Source: Caulifigura coniformis (lineage in GTDB: Bacteria; Planctomycetota; Planctomycetia; Planctomycetales; Planctomycetaceae). From it: a stretch of DNA of 64,000 bases. Location of the stretch: NCBI RefSeq assembly GCF_007745175.1, contig NZ_CP036271.1, positions 2,988,314-3,052,313 on the forward strand, written 5' to 3'. Position numbers and translations under genes: made by a program. The first letter of the stretch is position 1; each line of letters begins with the position of its first letter. Shown one piece after another: positions 8,513-17,285 of the stretch. Under the pieces are notes generated by a model. That model searched no databases, was not told the origin of the DNA, and worked only from the letters and a program-made list of their open reading frames with translations.

Positions 8513-9877
8513 ATGCTGGATAAGATCGTCACGATTTTTCGTATTCCCGAACTTCGGCAGAAAATCCTGCTGACGCTGATCCTTCTCGGCGTTTATCGCA
8601 TGGGCTTTGCGGTGTTCCTCCCGAACATCAACCAGGCCGAGTTTGCGAGCGCCATGGAACGCATGGGCCAGAGCTCGCTCGGCCAGGTCATGCAGGCCGT
8701 GTCGATGTTCTCGGCCTCGCAGTTCGGCAACGCCACGATCTTCGGCCTGGGCATCATGCCCTACATCTCGGCCTCGATCATCTTCCAGCTGCTGGCGACG
8801 GTGTACCCGCCGCTGGAAGCCCTCCAGAAGGAAGGCGAAGCGGGACGCAAGAAAATCAATGAATACACCCGCTACGCCACCGTGGTGCTCTGCCTCATCC
8901 AGAGCGTGTTCTGGGTCGCGATGCTTCCGCAGAGCCTCGGCCCGAACATCTTCCTCGGCGGAATGGACAGCTGGTGGTATATCCTCCTCGACGCCATGGT
9001 GATGACGGCCGGAACCGTCTTCCTGATGTGGCTCGGTGAGCAGATCGATGAATACGGCATCGGCAACGGCATCAGCCTTTTGATCATGGCCGGCATCGTC
9101 GCCCAGATGCCCGCCGTCGGAGCCCAGTTCCTCGGCCCGGCATTCAAGGGGGGCGGCATCGACGTCAGCCTCGGCTCGGAAGTCGGTATCGATCGACTGA
9201 TCCTGCTCGGCGCTCTGTTTGTCGCAGTCATCCTTGGCGTCATCGCCATCACCCAGGCGACCCGCCGGATCCCGATCCAGAGCGCCAAGCACGTTCGCGG
9301 ACGCCGCGTCATGGGCGGCCAGCGGTCGCACCTCCCGATGCGGCTCAACGCCTCGGGCGTCATGCCCATCATTTTCGCGTCCAGCCTGCTCATGTTCCCG
9401 GCCTTCTTCTTCGGCTGGTTCGCGAACAAGTGGCCCGACGTGTGGGTGTTCAACATGCTCTCGAACATGTTCAACAACGCGGACCGCGGCTACGTCTACA
9501 ACCTCTGCTACATCGCGCTGATCTTCTTCTTCTGCTACTTCTGGACCGGCATCACCTTCAATCCGAAGGACATCGCCGACAACCTGAAGGACTACGGCAG
9601 CTTTGTTCCGGGTTATCGCCCGGGCCAGCGCACGGCCGATTACCTCGACCACGTGATGAACCGCATTACCTATGTGGGGGCAGCCTTCCTCGCGGTCATC
9701 GCCGTCATTCCGACGGTCATGGCGACGAGCATGAACATCCCCTACATGATCGCCAGCTTCTACGGAGGCACCGGCTTGCTGATCGTCGTCTCGGTGGCCC
9801 TCGATCTCGTCCAGAAGATCGACAGCCATCTCGTGATGCGGAACAAGCAGGGCCTGCTCGAGGCCGAGGCGGCGTAG
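8513..9877 (+). CDS. secY: Protein translocase subunit SecY
   Basis: A 454-residue polytopic membrane protein with ten predicted helices, forming the pore of the Sec translocon with SecE/SecG. Diagnostic stretches are the N-terminal MLDKIVTIFRIPELRQKIL, ALGIMPYISASIIFQLL-like helix 2 (GIMPYISASIIFQLL), GNGISLLIMAGI, and the cytoplasmic loop QSAKHVRGRRVMGGQRSHLP that contacts ribosomes. The ATG at 8513 gives normal length; the frame extends upstream to 8309 but that extension is not SecY-like and contains the promoter. secY normally follows rplO; here it sits with map, away from the spc cluster. Confidence 0.98.
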   Translation: MLDKIVTIFRIPELRQKILLTLILLGVYRMGFAVFLPNINQAEFASAMERMGQSSLGQVMQAVSMFSASQFGNATIFGLGIMPYISASIIFQLLATVYPPLEALQKEGEAGRKKINEYTRYATVVLCLIQSVFWVAMLPQSLGPNIFLGGMDSWWYILLDAMVMTAGTVFLMWLGEQIDEYGIGNGISLLIMAGIVAQMPAVGAQFLGPAFKGGGIDVSLGSEVGIDRLILLGALFVAVILGVIAITQATRRIPIQSAKHVRGRRVMGGQRSHLPMRLNASGVMPIIFASSLLMFPAFFFGWFANKWPDVWVFNMLSNMFNNADRGYVYNLCYIALIFFFCYFWTGITFNPKDIADNLKDYGSFVPGYRPGQRTADYLDHVMNRITYVGAAFLAVIAVIPTVMATSMNIPYMIASFYGGTGLLIVVSVALDLVQKIDSHLVMRNKQGLLEAEAA

Positions 9878-9905
9878 TCGCCCGCTCCCCATGGTGAGTC
9901 CTTTC

Positions 9906-9939
9906 GCACCCCGGCTGCTTCCATCGGCCGGGGTGCTTT
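9906..9939 (+). terminator. Hairpin between secY and map (weak terminator or attenuator)
   Basis: A 10-bp perfect stem (GCACCCCGGC / GCCGGGGTGC) followed by only TTTAC. The map start is 16 bases further on, so partial read-through is likely. Confidence 0.55.
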
Positions 9940-9955
9940 ACTTGATGACACGATC

Positions 9956-10765
9956 GTGATCTCTCTCAAAAGCCCTCGCGAACTGGCGCTGATGCGCGAC
10001 GCCGGAAAGATCGTCGCCGAATGCCACTCCATCGCCCGCGAATTTCTCCGTCCCGGGGTCACGACCGCCGAGGTCAACGCAGCCGTCGACAAATTCCTGA
10101 CCGAACTCGGCGCGATACCGCTGTTCAAGGGATTTCCCGGCGAGACTCCCTTCCCCGCCTCGACCTGCATCAGCGTCAACAGCCAGATCGTGCATGGGAT
10201 TCCGGGCGGGTACGTCCTGAAGCCGGGTGACCTTGTGAGCCTCGATGTCGGCGTAAAATGGAAAGGCTGGTGCGGAGACTCCGCCTGGTCGTATGCGATC
10301 GGAGAGGTCGATGCCGAGAAGACGCACCTGATGGCCGCCGGGCGCTACCTGCTGCACCGCTCCATCTTCCTCTGTGCGTCCCGCAAGCGGTGGTCGGAAG
10401 TGGCGGACGACATGACCCGCGAAGCGAAGCGCCTGGGCGTCACGCTCGTCCGTAAATTCGTCGGGCACGGTATCGGCAAGGAAATGCACGAGTCGCCGCA
10501 GGTTCCGAACTTCATGGACCGCGACATGCGTCGCTCGGATTTCGAACTCAAGCCGGGGCTCGCCCTGGCGATTGAGCCGATGGTGAACGCTGGCAAGCCC
10601 GACGTGAAAATCCTCGGCGACAAGTGGACGGCGGTGACCGTCGACGGCAAACCGAGCGTCCACTACGAGCATTCGGTCGGCCTCACCGCCAACGGCCCCG
10701 TGCTGTTGACCGAAGGGGTCGGCGAGCCGTTCGATCCGCTCGTGGAGCCGGTCCGACCCGCCTAA
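9956..10765 (+). CDS. map: Type I methionine aminopeptidase
   Basis: A 269-residue enzyme that removes the initiator methionine from new proteins. All metal ligands of the pita-bread fold are present: Asp97, Asp108, His171, Glu207 and Glu238. The substrate-binding His80 lies in SVNSQIVHGIP. Start is GTG at 9956 (begins MISLKSPRELALMRDAG, typical of the family). It follows secY by 78 bp, as in the common secY-adk-map order but without adk. Confidence 0.96.
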   Translation: MISLKSPRELALMRDAGKIVAECHSIAREFLRPGVTTAEVNAAVDKFLTELGAIPLFKGFPGETPFPASTCISVNSQIVHGIPGGYVLKPGDLVSLDVGVKWKGWCGDSAWSYAIGEVDAEKTHLMAAGRYLLHRSIFLCASRKRWSEVADDMTREAKRLGVTLVRKFVGHGIGKEMHESPQVPNFMDRDMRRSDFELKPGLALAIEPMVNAGKPDVKILGDKWTAVTVDGKPSVHYEHSVGLTANGPVLLTEGVGEPFDPLVEPVRPA

Positions 10766-10868
10766 GGGCTCTCCGGGCTCCTCGCCCTCTTCATCCGGCT
10801 GTTTCTGCCGAACTTCGGCCGGAATTGGAGGCCGGACACCCGTTTCCGCCCGTGAAGGCGAGAGGTCG

Positions 10869-10898
10869 TTGACCCTCGTCCGCGGCAGGGCGTATCAG
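10869..10898 (+). promoter_or_regulatory. Candidate promoter of the lipoprotein gene
   Basis: TTGACC (10869-10874), an 18-bp spacer and TATCAG (10893-10898), 64 bases before the ATG at 10963. Confidence 0.45.
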
Positions 10899-10962
10899 AA
10901 GGACGGGCCGAACTGCTGCGTCGCCTCACGGTGTCGCGGTTGTCCGTGCAACTCGTTTTGTG

Positions 10963-11703
10963 ATGCGTGTCGCCATGTCCCCGCGAGTCATCCCTTCGAT
11001 CGTGCTCACGGCGTTCCTCGCCGGATGCACCACCGCGCAGACCTCCAACACCGCCCGCACCGCGACCGAGCAACTGCTCCTCTCGAATGCCGTCGACCAG
11101 TCGCTCGACAAGGTCGATTTCAAGCCGCTGCACGGGCAGAACGTCTTTCTTGAAGAGAAGTACATCGACTCCGTCGACAAGCAGTACATCATCGCGTCGA
11201 TCCGCCACCGCATCCTGCGCGCGGGCGGACACCTGGCCGAGAAGATCGAAAACGCCGACATCGTTCTCGAGCCACGCAGCGGCGGCGTCGGCACCACGAC
11301 GTCCTCTTCGTTTGTCGGCATCCCGAGCTTTTCGCTGCCCGGGATGGTCACGATTCCCGAAGTGAAACTCTTCACGCGCTCGCAGCAGGCCGGATACGCC
11401 AAGCTCGGGCTGGCCGCCTACGACCCGAAGACCCGCGAAAGCCGCGGACAGGGTGGCATGAGCGTCGCCCAGTCGAACGACAACAACTACTACTTCGCCG
11501 GTGTCGGCCCGTGGCAGACGGGCACGCTCAGGGAAGAGATCACGCGGACGACGACCGGGACGGCCGCCATCCGCCGCGACCAGCTCCCGCCCAACGTCGC
11601 CTTCACTCCCGGGCCCAAGCGGCTCCAGGAAGAAAGCGGGACGGCGCTCGTCAACGGCGAGGTCGAACAGGTCCGCGCTGAAGCTCCCGACGCTCCGAAG
11701 TAA
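10963..11703 (+). CDS. Lipoprotein of unknown function
   Basis: 246 residues starting MRVAMSPRVIPS. A hydrophobic segment ends in the lipobox LAGC (residues 19-22), so Cys22 should be lipidated. The mature part has an alpha/beta start (VDFKPLHGQNVFLEEKYIDS), then Ser/Thr/Gly-rich loops. It resembles a family of unknown function common in planctomycetes (possibly DUF6655, from memory only). GTG at 10960 and ATG at 10975 are alternative starts. It converges on the cinA-like gene, 12 bp away. Confidence 0.82.
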   Translation: MRVAMSPRVIPSIVLTAFLAGCTTAQTSNTARTATEQLLLSNAVDQSLDKVDFKPLHGQNVFLEEKYIDSVDKQYIIASIRHRILRAGGHLAEKIENADIVLEPRSGGVGTTTSSSFVGIPSFSLPGMVTIPEVKLFTRSQQAGYAKLGLAAYDPKTRESRGQGGMSVAQSNDNNYYFAGVGPWQTGTLREEITRTTTGTAAIRRDQLPPNVAFTPGPKRLQEESGTALVNGEVEQVRAEAPDAPK

Positions 11704-11715
11704 ACATCGCCGAAG

Positions 11716-12951
11716 CTACTGCAACCGGCTGGGCAGTTCGCGCCGCAGCAGGTCGAGGGCCGTCTTCCCGATCCGCGCCGGAAGGATCGCAGGGTTGCCG
11801 CCGATGGCCAGGCTGTCGACAAGAATTCCATCCGGGCCCGCGACGGCGACCCGGATCCGCAGCCGGCTCTGGGCGATTTCGTCGGGCGTCAGGTCGGGAT
11901 ACGGCTCGGTCGCCAGGGCGTAATTCACGCGCAGGTGCTCACGGGTCGCCGCGGCGAGACGTCCAACGCGATGCTCATGGATGTCGTCCTCCAGGTCGGC
12001 CAGCAGAACCCCGGCGACTTTCTCTTCGACGCCGGTGACGACGAGCGCCCGGCCGGGATACTCCGCTTCCAGTGCCCCCAAGGCCCGCGCCAGCCAGCCT
12101 CCCGTGGCGCAGTCGGCGACTCCCAGCGTCCAGCCGTAGTGGGCCAGCGTGCGCAGGACGACCGTTTCCAGTTCCTCGTCTTCCACTCCATACGCAAACT
12201 TCCACAGCCGCGACCAGACGGCCCCCTTGGCTTCGTCAATCTTCGCCTGGCACTCCGCTTCGGATTTTCCACGGGCCTCGATCCGCAGCGTGATCGTCGC
12301 TTCATGGGCCGTGATGCCGATCTCCGGATCGCGGCCGCGGGCGGTCAGGTCGCCGAGAAGCTCGTCGGCCTGCGATTCGCCGCAGCCGTAGCAATGAATG
12401 CGATACCGGCGGATGACCTCGCCGGTCGCCGGCAGCCGGGGAACGACCTGCTCCTCGAACATTCTCTTGAGTTCTGAAGGAACACCGGGAAGGGCCGCGA
12501 CGAGGCAGGGCGATTTTCCGGAACGTGGAATCTCGAGCCAGATGCCCGGCGCTGTCCCGATCGGGTTTGCGAGCGGAGTACTCCCCTCAGGGAATTCCGC
12601 CTGGATGCGATTCCGATCAGACATCACCCGGCCGCGCTTCCGGAACATCTCTTCAATGGTCGTCAGCGCGTCGGAATCGAGGACCAGCGGCCGGTTGATT
12701 ACAGTCGCCAGCGCGATGCGGGTCAGGTCGTCGAGCGTCGGCCCCAGTCCGCCGGACACGATCACCACATCGGCCCGTTCGACGGCCAGTCGCAGGCAGG
12801 CCACGTTGGCTTCGAGGTCGTCCGCGATGCTGGTGTGGAAGCCCGTCGGAATTCCGAGGTCGCTGAGCTGCTGGCTCAGCCACTGCGAGTTGGTGTCCAG
12901 CTTCGCGCCGGAAGTGATCTCGGATCCGATAGCGACGATTTCAGCGAGCAT
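11716..12951 (-). CDS. CinA-like protein with altered amidase site
   Basis: A 411-residue two-domain protein. The N-terminal MoaB/MogA-like domain carries the SGGLGPTLDDLT motif (residues 66-77), as in CinA. The C-terminal domain aligns with PncC nicotinamide-nucleotide amidases, but the active-site motif normally read as AESCTGG is here ADCATGG (280-285): the nucleophilic serine position holds Cys281. The following TYSNxxK segment is shortened to TGVEEK, losing the conserved tyrosine. The GPGG-type C-terminal motif is also degenerate. The family recycles NMN formed by DNA ligase or handles ADP-ribose; the amidase activity here is doubtful. Confidence 0.88.
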   Translation of the reverse strand: MLAEIVAIGSEITSGAKLDTNSQWLSQQLSDLGIPTGFHTSIADDLEANVACLRLAVERADVVIVSGGLGPTLDDLTRIALATVINRPLVLDSDALTTIEEMFRKRGRVMSDRNRIQAEFPEGSTPLANPIGTAPGIWLEIPRSGKSPCLVAALPGVPSELKRMFEEQVVPRLPATGEVIRRYRIHCYGCGESQADELLGDLTARGRDPEIGITAHEATITLRIEARGKSEAECQAKIDEAKGAVWSRLWKFAYGVEDEELETVVLRTLAHYGWTLGVADCATGGWLARALGALEAEYPGRALVVTGVEEKVAGVLLADLEDDIHEHRVGRLAAATREHLRVNYALATEPYPDLTPDEIAQSRLRIRVAVAGPDGILVDSLAIGGNPAILPARIGKTALDLLRRELPSRLQ

Positions 12952-13271
12952 GGGAAGTCTTTGACGACGGGAACGGGCTGCGGCGGGATCATAGGCGGTT
13001 CGATCCGCGACAGAGAGTCGATCGTGATTTGACCAGGATTGTCGACGGCGCGGCTCAGTTCGAAAGACTCGCGCGGAATCTTCCAGATTCGTCTGGATTC
13101 AATCGCAAGCTTCGGACTAGAAGTGCCGATGTAGTTTCGGTCGATCACTGGTCGCCGCAGAGAGAGGAACGTCGATTGCCCTGATCGACGAGCTTCCCTC
13201 AGCAGTGACCGGAAATCGGAGAGACTTCACAGGCTGTCACGTCATCGTTCGCCGGAGGACCAACCCTTAGC

Positions 13272-13376
13272 GTGAGCCGCGATCACCCAAGCGGACGTGC
13301 TTTGCACGACGCGATCGCCGCTCTTCTCGCAGCGACATCCACCCGTCGCGCAACTTCGACACGACAGCCTGAATAA
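13272..13376 (+). CDS. Possible 34-residue peptide before an orphan terminator
   Basis: A GTG-started frame that ends with TAA directly at the foot of the terminator. GGAGG lies 13 bases upstream of the GTG, which is a long spacing. The product is Arg/Ala/Thr-rich without a recognisable motif. It could equally be part of a small RNA. Weak call. Confidence 0.15.
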   Translation: MSRDHPSGRALHDAIAALLAATSTRRATSTRQPE

Positions 13377-13377
13377 G

Positions 13378-13409
13378 AAGCCCGGTGATGAAAATCGCCG
13401 GGCTTTTTT
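13378..13409 (+). terminator. Rho-independent terminator with no obvious upstream gene
   Basis: AGCCCGG pairs with CCGGGCT across a 12-base loop, followed by TTTTTT. It is oriented rightward, but the only annotated gene to its left (cinA-like) runs leftward. Confidence 0.75.
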
Positions 13410-13492
13410 CGTTGATGGATTTCGTCGGCGGGGATTTGACACTCCGGCGCTTTAGGACATCGGTCCTCACGACCTCTTCCTCTCGCGCGACT

Positions 13493-13530
13493 TCACTTCC
13501 CGGCCTGAAAACAGTGCCATCGGGAAGTGA
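13493..13530. promoter_or_regulatory. 10-bp inverted repeat, possible operator
   Basis: TCACTTCCCG and CGGGAAGTGA are perfectly complementary, separated by 18 bases, about 80 bp upstream of the exported anchor gene. A second shorter repeat (TTCCCTG / CAGGGAA) lies close to the start codon. Confidence 0.4.
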
Positions 13531-13611
13531 CGATCTGGAAGCCAGGTGAGTAAACGTCCACTTCGATTCCCTGAAGCGTAAATCGCAGGGAAACGGACCG
13601 GCAGAACTCGA

Positions 13612-14598
13612 ATGGACATTCCCATGCTGAAACCGCTTGGTGCCTGTCTTGTGCTGAGTGCCATCCTGCTCACGACCAGGTCCGCATCGGCCGAGTTGAT
13701 CCCCGGCTACGAGAATGTGATCGGCGGGAATCTGAATGGGCAGGCACAGATCGAGGGGCGCACGATCGTTCGGGGAGACGTGCTGGGCGGGTTCGCGCAG
13801 TTCGGGACGGGGTTAGTGCCCCCTGCGGTTTATGCCAACGCCGACACGCTCCTCGTTGGCGGGAACCTGCAATCCAGCGGTCTCACCATGCACGCAGGCG
13901 ATGTCCGTCTCGGCGGCACGAATAGCGGCGCCACCGTCAACCTGAACGGTCCCGGCAGTGAACTCTTTCAGAACGACTCCACGGCGCTGTCCAGTGCGAA
14001 TGCCGCCGTCAGTCAACTGGGGCTGGCATCCGACTTCTACTCCAATGCGGCCGTCAACAGCACGACGACGATCGTCGGTACGAACATCACGTTGAATCCC
14101 TTGCCTGGGCCGGATGGCCTGGCCGTGCTCGCGGTCAACGCGGTCAACATCCAGAACGCCCTGTTCTCACTGGCGGTTGCGGGAGTTCCACCCGACACGA
14201 GGTTCCTGATCAATGTGGTCGGCAATCTGTCGTCCGACCCGATTCTGGCCAACTTTGATGCCAGCTTCGCAGACCCGGCGATCTACTCGCGGATTCTCTG
14301 GAATTTCCAGGACCAGACCTCGGAGCTCAATCTCTCCCGTGAATGGTACGGTTCGATCCTGCTGCCCGATGCCAGCCTTGTGACGACCAGTGCGATCAAC
14401 GGCATGGTGCTCGTTGGAGGCGATTTTACGTCGAGTTCCGAGGTGCGATTCCCCGAATTTCAGGGATTCACGCCGTTCGCGGTCCCAGAACTGTCCAGCT
14501 TCTTCCTCGCAACCCTGGCCGGGCTCGGATACCTCGTCAGTCGCAGGAAACGTGATCGCAAAAGCGATCCTTCAATCGGTGGCCCCATCTCCCGATGA
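13612..14598 (+). CDS. Exported choice-of-anchor A protein with PEP-CTERM-like tail
   Basis: 328 residues. The signal peptide is best read from the second ATG (13624; LKPLGACLVLSAILLTTR, cleavage after SASA). The body has the pattern of the choice-of-anchor A domain: VIGGNLNGQAQIEGRTIVRG followed by repeated beta-strands (DVRLGGTNSG, NGMVLVGGDFTSSSEV). The C-terminus reads VPELSSFFLATLAGLGYL then RRKR. This is Pro-Glu, a hydrophobic helix and a basic end, as in exosortase-processed PEP-CTERM proteins, with PEL in place of PEP. It is probably sorted to the envelope. Exosortase itself is not in the window. Confidence 0.82.
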   Translation: MDIPMLKPLGACLVLSAILLTTRSASAELIPGYENVIGGNLNGQAQIEGRTIVRGDVLGGFAQFGTGLVPPAVYANADTLLVGGNLQSSGLTMHAGDVRLGGTNSGATVNLNGPGSELFQNDSTALSSANAAVSQLGLASDFYSNAAVNSTTTIVGTNITLNPLPGPDGLAVLAVNAVNIQNALFSLAVAGVPPDTRFLINVVGNLSSDPILANFDASFADPAIYSRILWNFQDQTSELNLSREWYGSILLPDASLVTTSAINGMVLVGGDFTSSSEVRFPEFQGFTPFAVPELSSFFLATLAGLGYLVSRRKRDRKSDPSIGGPISR

Positions 14599-14658
14599 GT
14601 TCGACGCGGCAGTAGAAGGGCGACTGCGCCGCTCCAGTCGCGCTGGAGGCATCGATCT

Positions 14659-16197
14659 TCAAGGTCGCAGCTGCCGCGACTCGAAATAGTTCCGCAGCTC
14701 TTTGACGCCCTGCTTTTCGACCAGCGCCACATATTGGTCCGGTCGGAGCAGGTACATCGCCCCCTCAGTCAGGCCAGCGTCGGACATCTCTCGCTGCCAC
14801 GCGAATCGGTGGAAGACGACGCCCAGTTCGCGGCACGCCATTTCCAGCGGCGAATCAACGTCGCCGTACACGTGAACTTGCCAGCGGGGCTCGGCGAGCG
14901 TGTCGTAATTGCTCGTGCCGTCGGCGAAGCGAATCCACGGGAGTCGATCTCCCCCGAGGACGACGCCGGCCCGTCCTTCGCTCAGCGGGCTCTCCCGGTA
15001 CTGAATCTGCGTCTGCGAAACCGTCCGGAACAGGAATCGCCGCACGAACGCGAATCGGACGGCGACTGGCATGATCAGCGGAAACAGACGCGTGCGGACG
15101 AACTTCGCCCAGCGGTTCGTGCTCGTGACGGCCGTAAACACGCGGTCGGTTGTGGCGACCAATTGTCGGGCGAAGCCGATCCGTTCCGCCTCGTAAGTGT
15201 CGAGGAGCGCGTCATCGGCCTTGCCCTGCAGCACGGCGGCGAGCTTCCAGGCGAGGTTGATGGCGTCGCCGATGCCCGTGTTCATCCCCTGGCCGCCGGC
15301 CGGGCTGTGGATGTGGGCGGCATCGCCGGCGAGAAAGGCCCGGCCCTTGCGGAAATGATCCGTCACGCGGTGATGGACGTGATACGTCGAGAACCAGCTC
15401 ACCTTCCGGACGTCGACCTTGAGCTGCTCGATGGCCCGCCGGCCGACGTCGTTGAAGGTGAGGTCGGCCGGCGTGCAGTCGGGCCTTTCTTTGACGGTGC
15501 CGATCAGGCGGATGTGCCCTTCGTCGTGGAGCGGGAAGACCACGACAAAGTCGGCGTGGTCGAGGTCGATGTTGAGCTCGCGATTGATGGCAGGGCCGGC
15601 GGCTTCGACATCGGCGACGTAGAAGAAGTGCTCGTACGTGCCGCCGGGGAAGCCGGTGCCGATGATCTCACGGACCTTTGAGCGGGCTCCGTCACATCCG
15701 ACGATGTAGCGGCAGTAGCAGCCCTCTTCGGTGTTTCCATCTCGTTTCAATACGGCGTTGACCTCCTTGCCCGGCTCGGTGAATCGCAACAATTCTGTGA
15801 AGCGGATCAACTCCGTGTTCCGTTCAACGTGAACGCCGAGATCTGCGAGTCGCGCGATCAGGAGTTTCTCGTGTTCGTCCTGCGGATAGATCAGCAGGAA
15901 GGCGAACTCACTGATTCCCTCACCGATGCCCTGAAGGGAGACCCGGGCCCGATGCCGGCCTTTCACCCAGAAATTCGCGCCGGCGACCTTGGCGCCGCGG
16001 TCGACAACCGCCTGGGCGAGGCCCATCTGCCGATAGAGTTCGAGCGTTCGCGCCTGCACAGCCAGGGCCCGAGAGGTCGTCCCCGGCTCGGCCGCCTTGT
16101 CGACGATGCGGACCCGGATTCCGAAATGCGTCAGCCACAGGGCCAGGACAAGCCCCGTCGGTCCCGCTCCAGCAATCAAGACGTCAGCAGCAGGCAT
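14659..16197 (-). CDS. FAD-dependent monooxygenase (PHBH fold)
   Basis: 512 residues from the ATG at 16197. The N-terminus is a Rossmann FAD site (ADVLIAGAGPTGLVLALWL). A central DG-type motif (YIVGCDGARSKVREIIG) and the FAD ribityl/pyrophosphate motif GRAFLAGDAAHIHSPAGGQG followed by MNTGIGDAINLAWKLA mark an aromatic-ring hydroxylase of the UbiH/MhpA/PHBH group. It uses NAD(P)H and oxygen; the substrate is unknown. An in-frame TTG at 16248 with GGAGGG upstream also exists, but that extra sequence belongs to the adjacent 360-bp repeat, so I reject it as the native start. Confidence 0.9.
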   Translation of the reverse strand: MPAADVLIAGAGPTGLVLALWLTHFGIRVRIVDKAAEPGTTSRALAVQARTLELYRQMGLAQAVVDRGAKVAGANFWVKGRHRARVSLQGIGEGISEFAFLLIYPQDEHEKLLIARLADLGVHVERNTELIRFTELLRFTEPGKEVNAVLKRDGNTEEGCYCRYIVGCDGARSKVREIIGTGFPGGTYEHFFYVADVEAAGPAINRELNIDLDHADFVVVFPLHDEGHIRLIGTVKERPDCTPADLTFNDVGRRAIEQLKVDVRKVSWFSTYHVHHRVTDHFRKGRAFLAGDAAHIHSPAGGQGMNTGIGDAINLAWKLAAVLQGKADDALLDTYEAERIGFARQLVATTDRVFTAVTSTNRWAKFVRTRLFPLIMPVAVRFAFVRRFLFRTVSQTQIQYRESPLSEGRAGVVLGGDRLPWIRFADGTSNYDTLAEPRWQVHVYGDVDSPLEMACRELGVVFHRFAWQREMSDAGLTEGAMYLLRPDQYVALVEKQGVKELRNYFESRQLRP

Positions 16198-16229
16198 GTT
16201 GGCAGGATCCGTCTGGCTCGGGTGGGATG

Positions 16230-16600
16230 AGGCCGCCCGGACATTCAACCTGCCCTCCGCGCTGGCGAAGACGTCCCGGCTCGATGTCAGAGTTTCGCTG
16301 AGGCATGCGACGCAACCACCTTTCTAACTGAAGGTTCCGGCCCAAAGCCCCTTCAGGCAGGCGAAGACTCTTCCCGATGCGCAACCCCTCCCGTCAGGGT
16401 GGAGAGTTCGTTCTTTGGCAACGCAAACAAGGGGTGATCAGCCCCGCGAGAGGGGGTGAAAAAAGCACTCCAAAACTCGTCACACATGTCACAGGTCCAA
16501 AACTCCAATGTTTCAGACGTTTCTTCGCTGTCACAGGTCGTCACAGGTCGTCACAGGTCTCCCCCCCCGGGGAGCCGGCCTCCGCGACAGCGAATGTCTA
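16230..16600 (-). repeat. ~360-bp inverted repeat, copy 1
   Basis: Read leftward, this copy is about 95 percent identical by eye to 22901-23258 read rightward. It begins 6 bp after the stop codon of the DUF3592-like gene (stop ends at 16607) and runs toward the monooxygenase gene. It contains three tandem copies of the 10-mer TCACAGGTCG (last base varies), a T6 run, and a CTGAAGG / CCTTCAG stem. The ends carry GGACATTC-like octamers in opposite orientation. Open frames through it have indels or amino-acid-changing differences between copies, so it is probably non-coding. Confidence 0.9.
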
Positions 16601-16606
16601 CTCGCA

Positions 16607-17155
16607 TTAATGCGGGCTCCGCAGCCAGCGCACGACCAGCATCACGAGGCCGATCAGGGTCACGCCCGCACCCATCACGCCGACGGCCAGCGTCCCCGTC
16701 CAGCGTTCGGCCCAGGAGGCGATCCGCGACCTGCCCGGATCATCCGGCAGGTATTCAATCTCCACGACGTCCCCGACCTTGTACATCGGCGGGTTGGTGC
16801 CCGTCGCCGAAACGCCCGTGTATTCGACCCCCTCGACCTCGTATCGGTACCGCGGTTTCTGCACGCGGTCCCTGCGGACCATTTCGGTGACCGTCCCCTG
16901 GGCCTTCACGGCCTGCGCGGTGAACTGCTGGCTGTGGTAGCCGATGACCGCCGCCATCCCGAGAAACACCATTCCGATCACCGTGATCAGCACGCCCAGC
17001 CCGAACGATTTCTTCGGCCGCAGCGGCCGGTGAATCGACTGCGGCGACTGCCGGCGGATCCATTCGGCCGCCTCCTTGACCGTCGAGCGGCCGGCGGAGA
17101 GGTCCTCGAGGATGTCCTCCAGCTGTCGGGCGTGGCCGTCAGAATAGTCTGGCAT
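16607..17155 (-). CDS. Two-helix membrane protein, DUF3592-like
   Basis: 182 residues. The N-terminal cytoplasmic part is helical. It is followed by a membrane helix ([20 protein letters not shown], ~52-72), then a ~60-residue beta domain ([50 protein letters not shown]) that matches the DUF3592 pattern, and a second helix ([20 protein letters not shown]). Function unknown. It is divergent from fabI, and its stop codon is directly followed by repeat copy 1. Confidence 0.8.
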   Translation of the reverse strand: MPDYSDGHARQLEDILEDLSAGRSTVKEAAEWIRRQSPQSIHRPLRPKKSFGLGVLITVIGMVFLGMAAVIGYHSQQFTAQAVKAQGTVTEMVRRDRVQKPRYRYEVEGVEYTGVSATGTNPPMYKVGDVVEIEYLPDDPGRSRIASWAERWTGTLAVGVMGAGVTLIGLVMLVVRWLRSPH

Positions 17156-17207
17156 CGACGTGAGGTGTTGGAGGACCGCGAAGGAGGGGGGCCGGGGCTG
17201 GTCGCCC

Positions 17208-17237
17208 TTGAGAATCTCGCCTCTGCTGGCCTATCGT
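17208..17237 (+). promoter_or_regulatory. Candidate fabI promoter
   Basis: TTGAGA (17208-17213), an 18-bp spacer and TATCGT (17232-17237), 48 bases before the fabI ATG. Confidence 0.5.
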
Positions 17238-17285
17238 ACCGCGCTTCCAGGCATTTTCGCGTTCGAGTCAGAGAGAGAAGCGTCC

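Larger units (their letters stand above)
12952..13611. other. Intergenic region with orphan terminator
   Basis: These 660 bp lie between divergent genes. The region holds a possible 34-codon frame, a strong rightward terminator and an inverted repeat near the next gene, each listed. No tRNA-like fold is seen. Confidence 0.5.

Noticed and set aside
8471-9892. 473-codon leftward frame across secY
   Set aside because: It is the antisense shadow of secY; its translation is Asp/Glu/His/Arg-rich as expected for a GC-rich mirror frame.
16184-16384. ~60-codon frame conserved in both repeat copies (RLPEGAL...[14 protein letters not shown] region)
   Set aside because: The copies differ mainly by amino-acid-changing substitutions and another frame across the element is broken by indels, so a conserved peptide is not supported.
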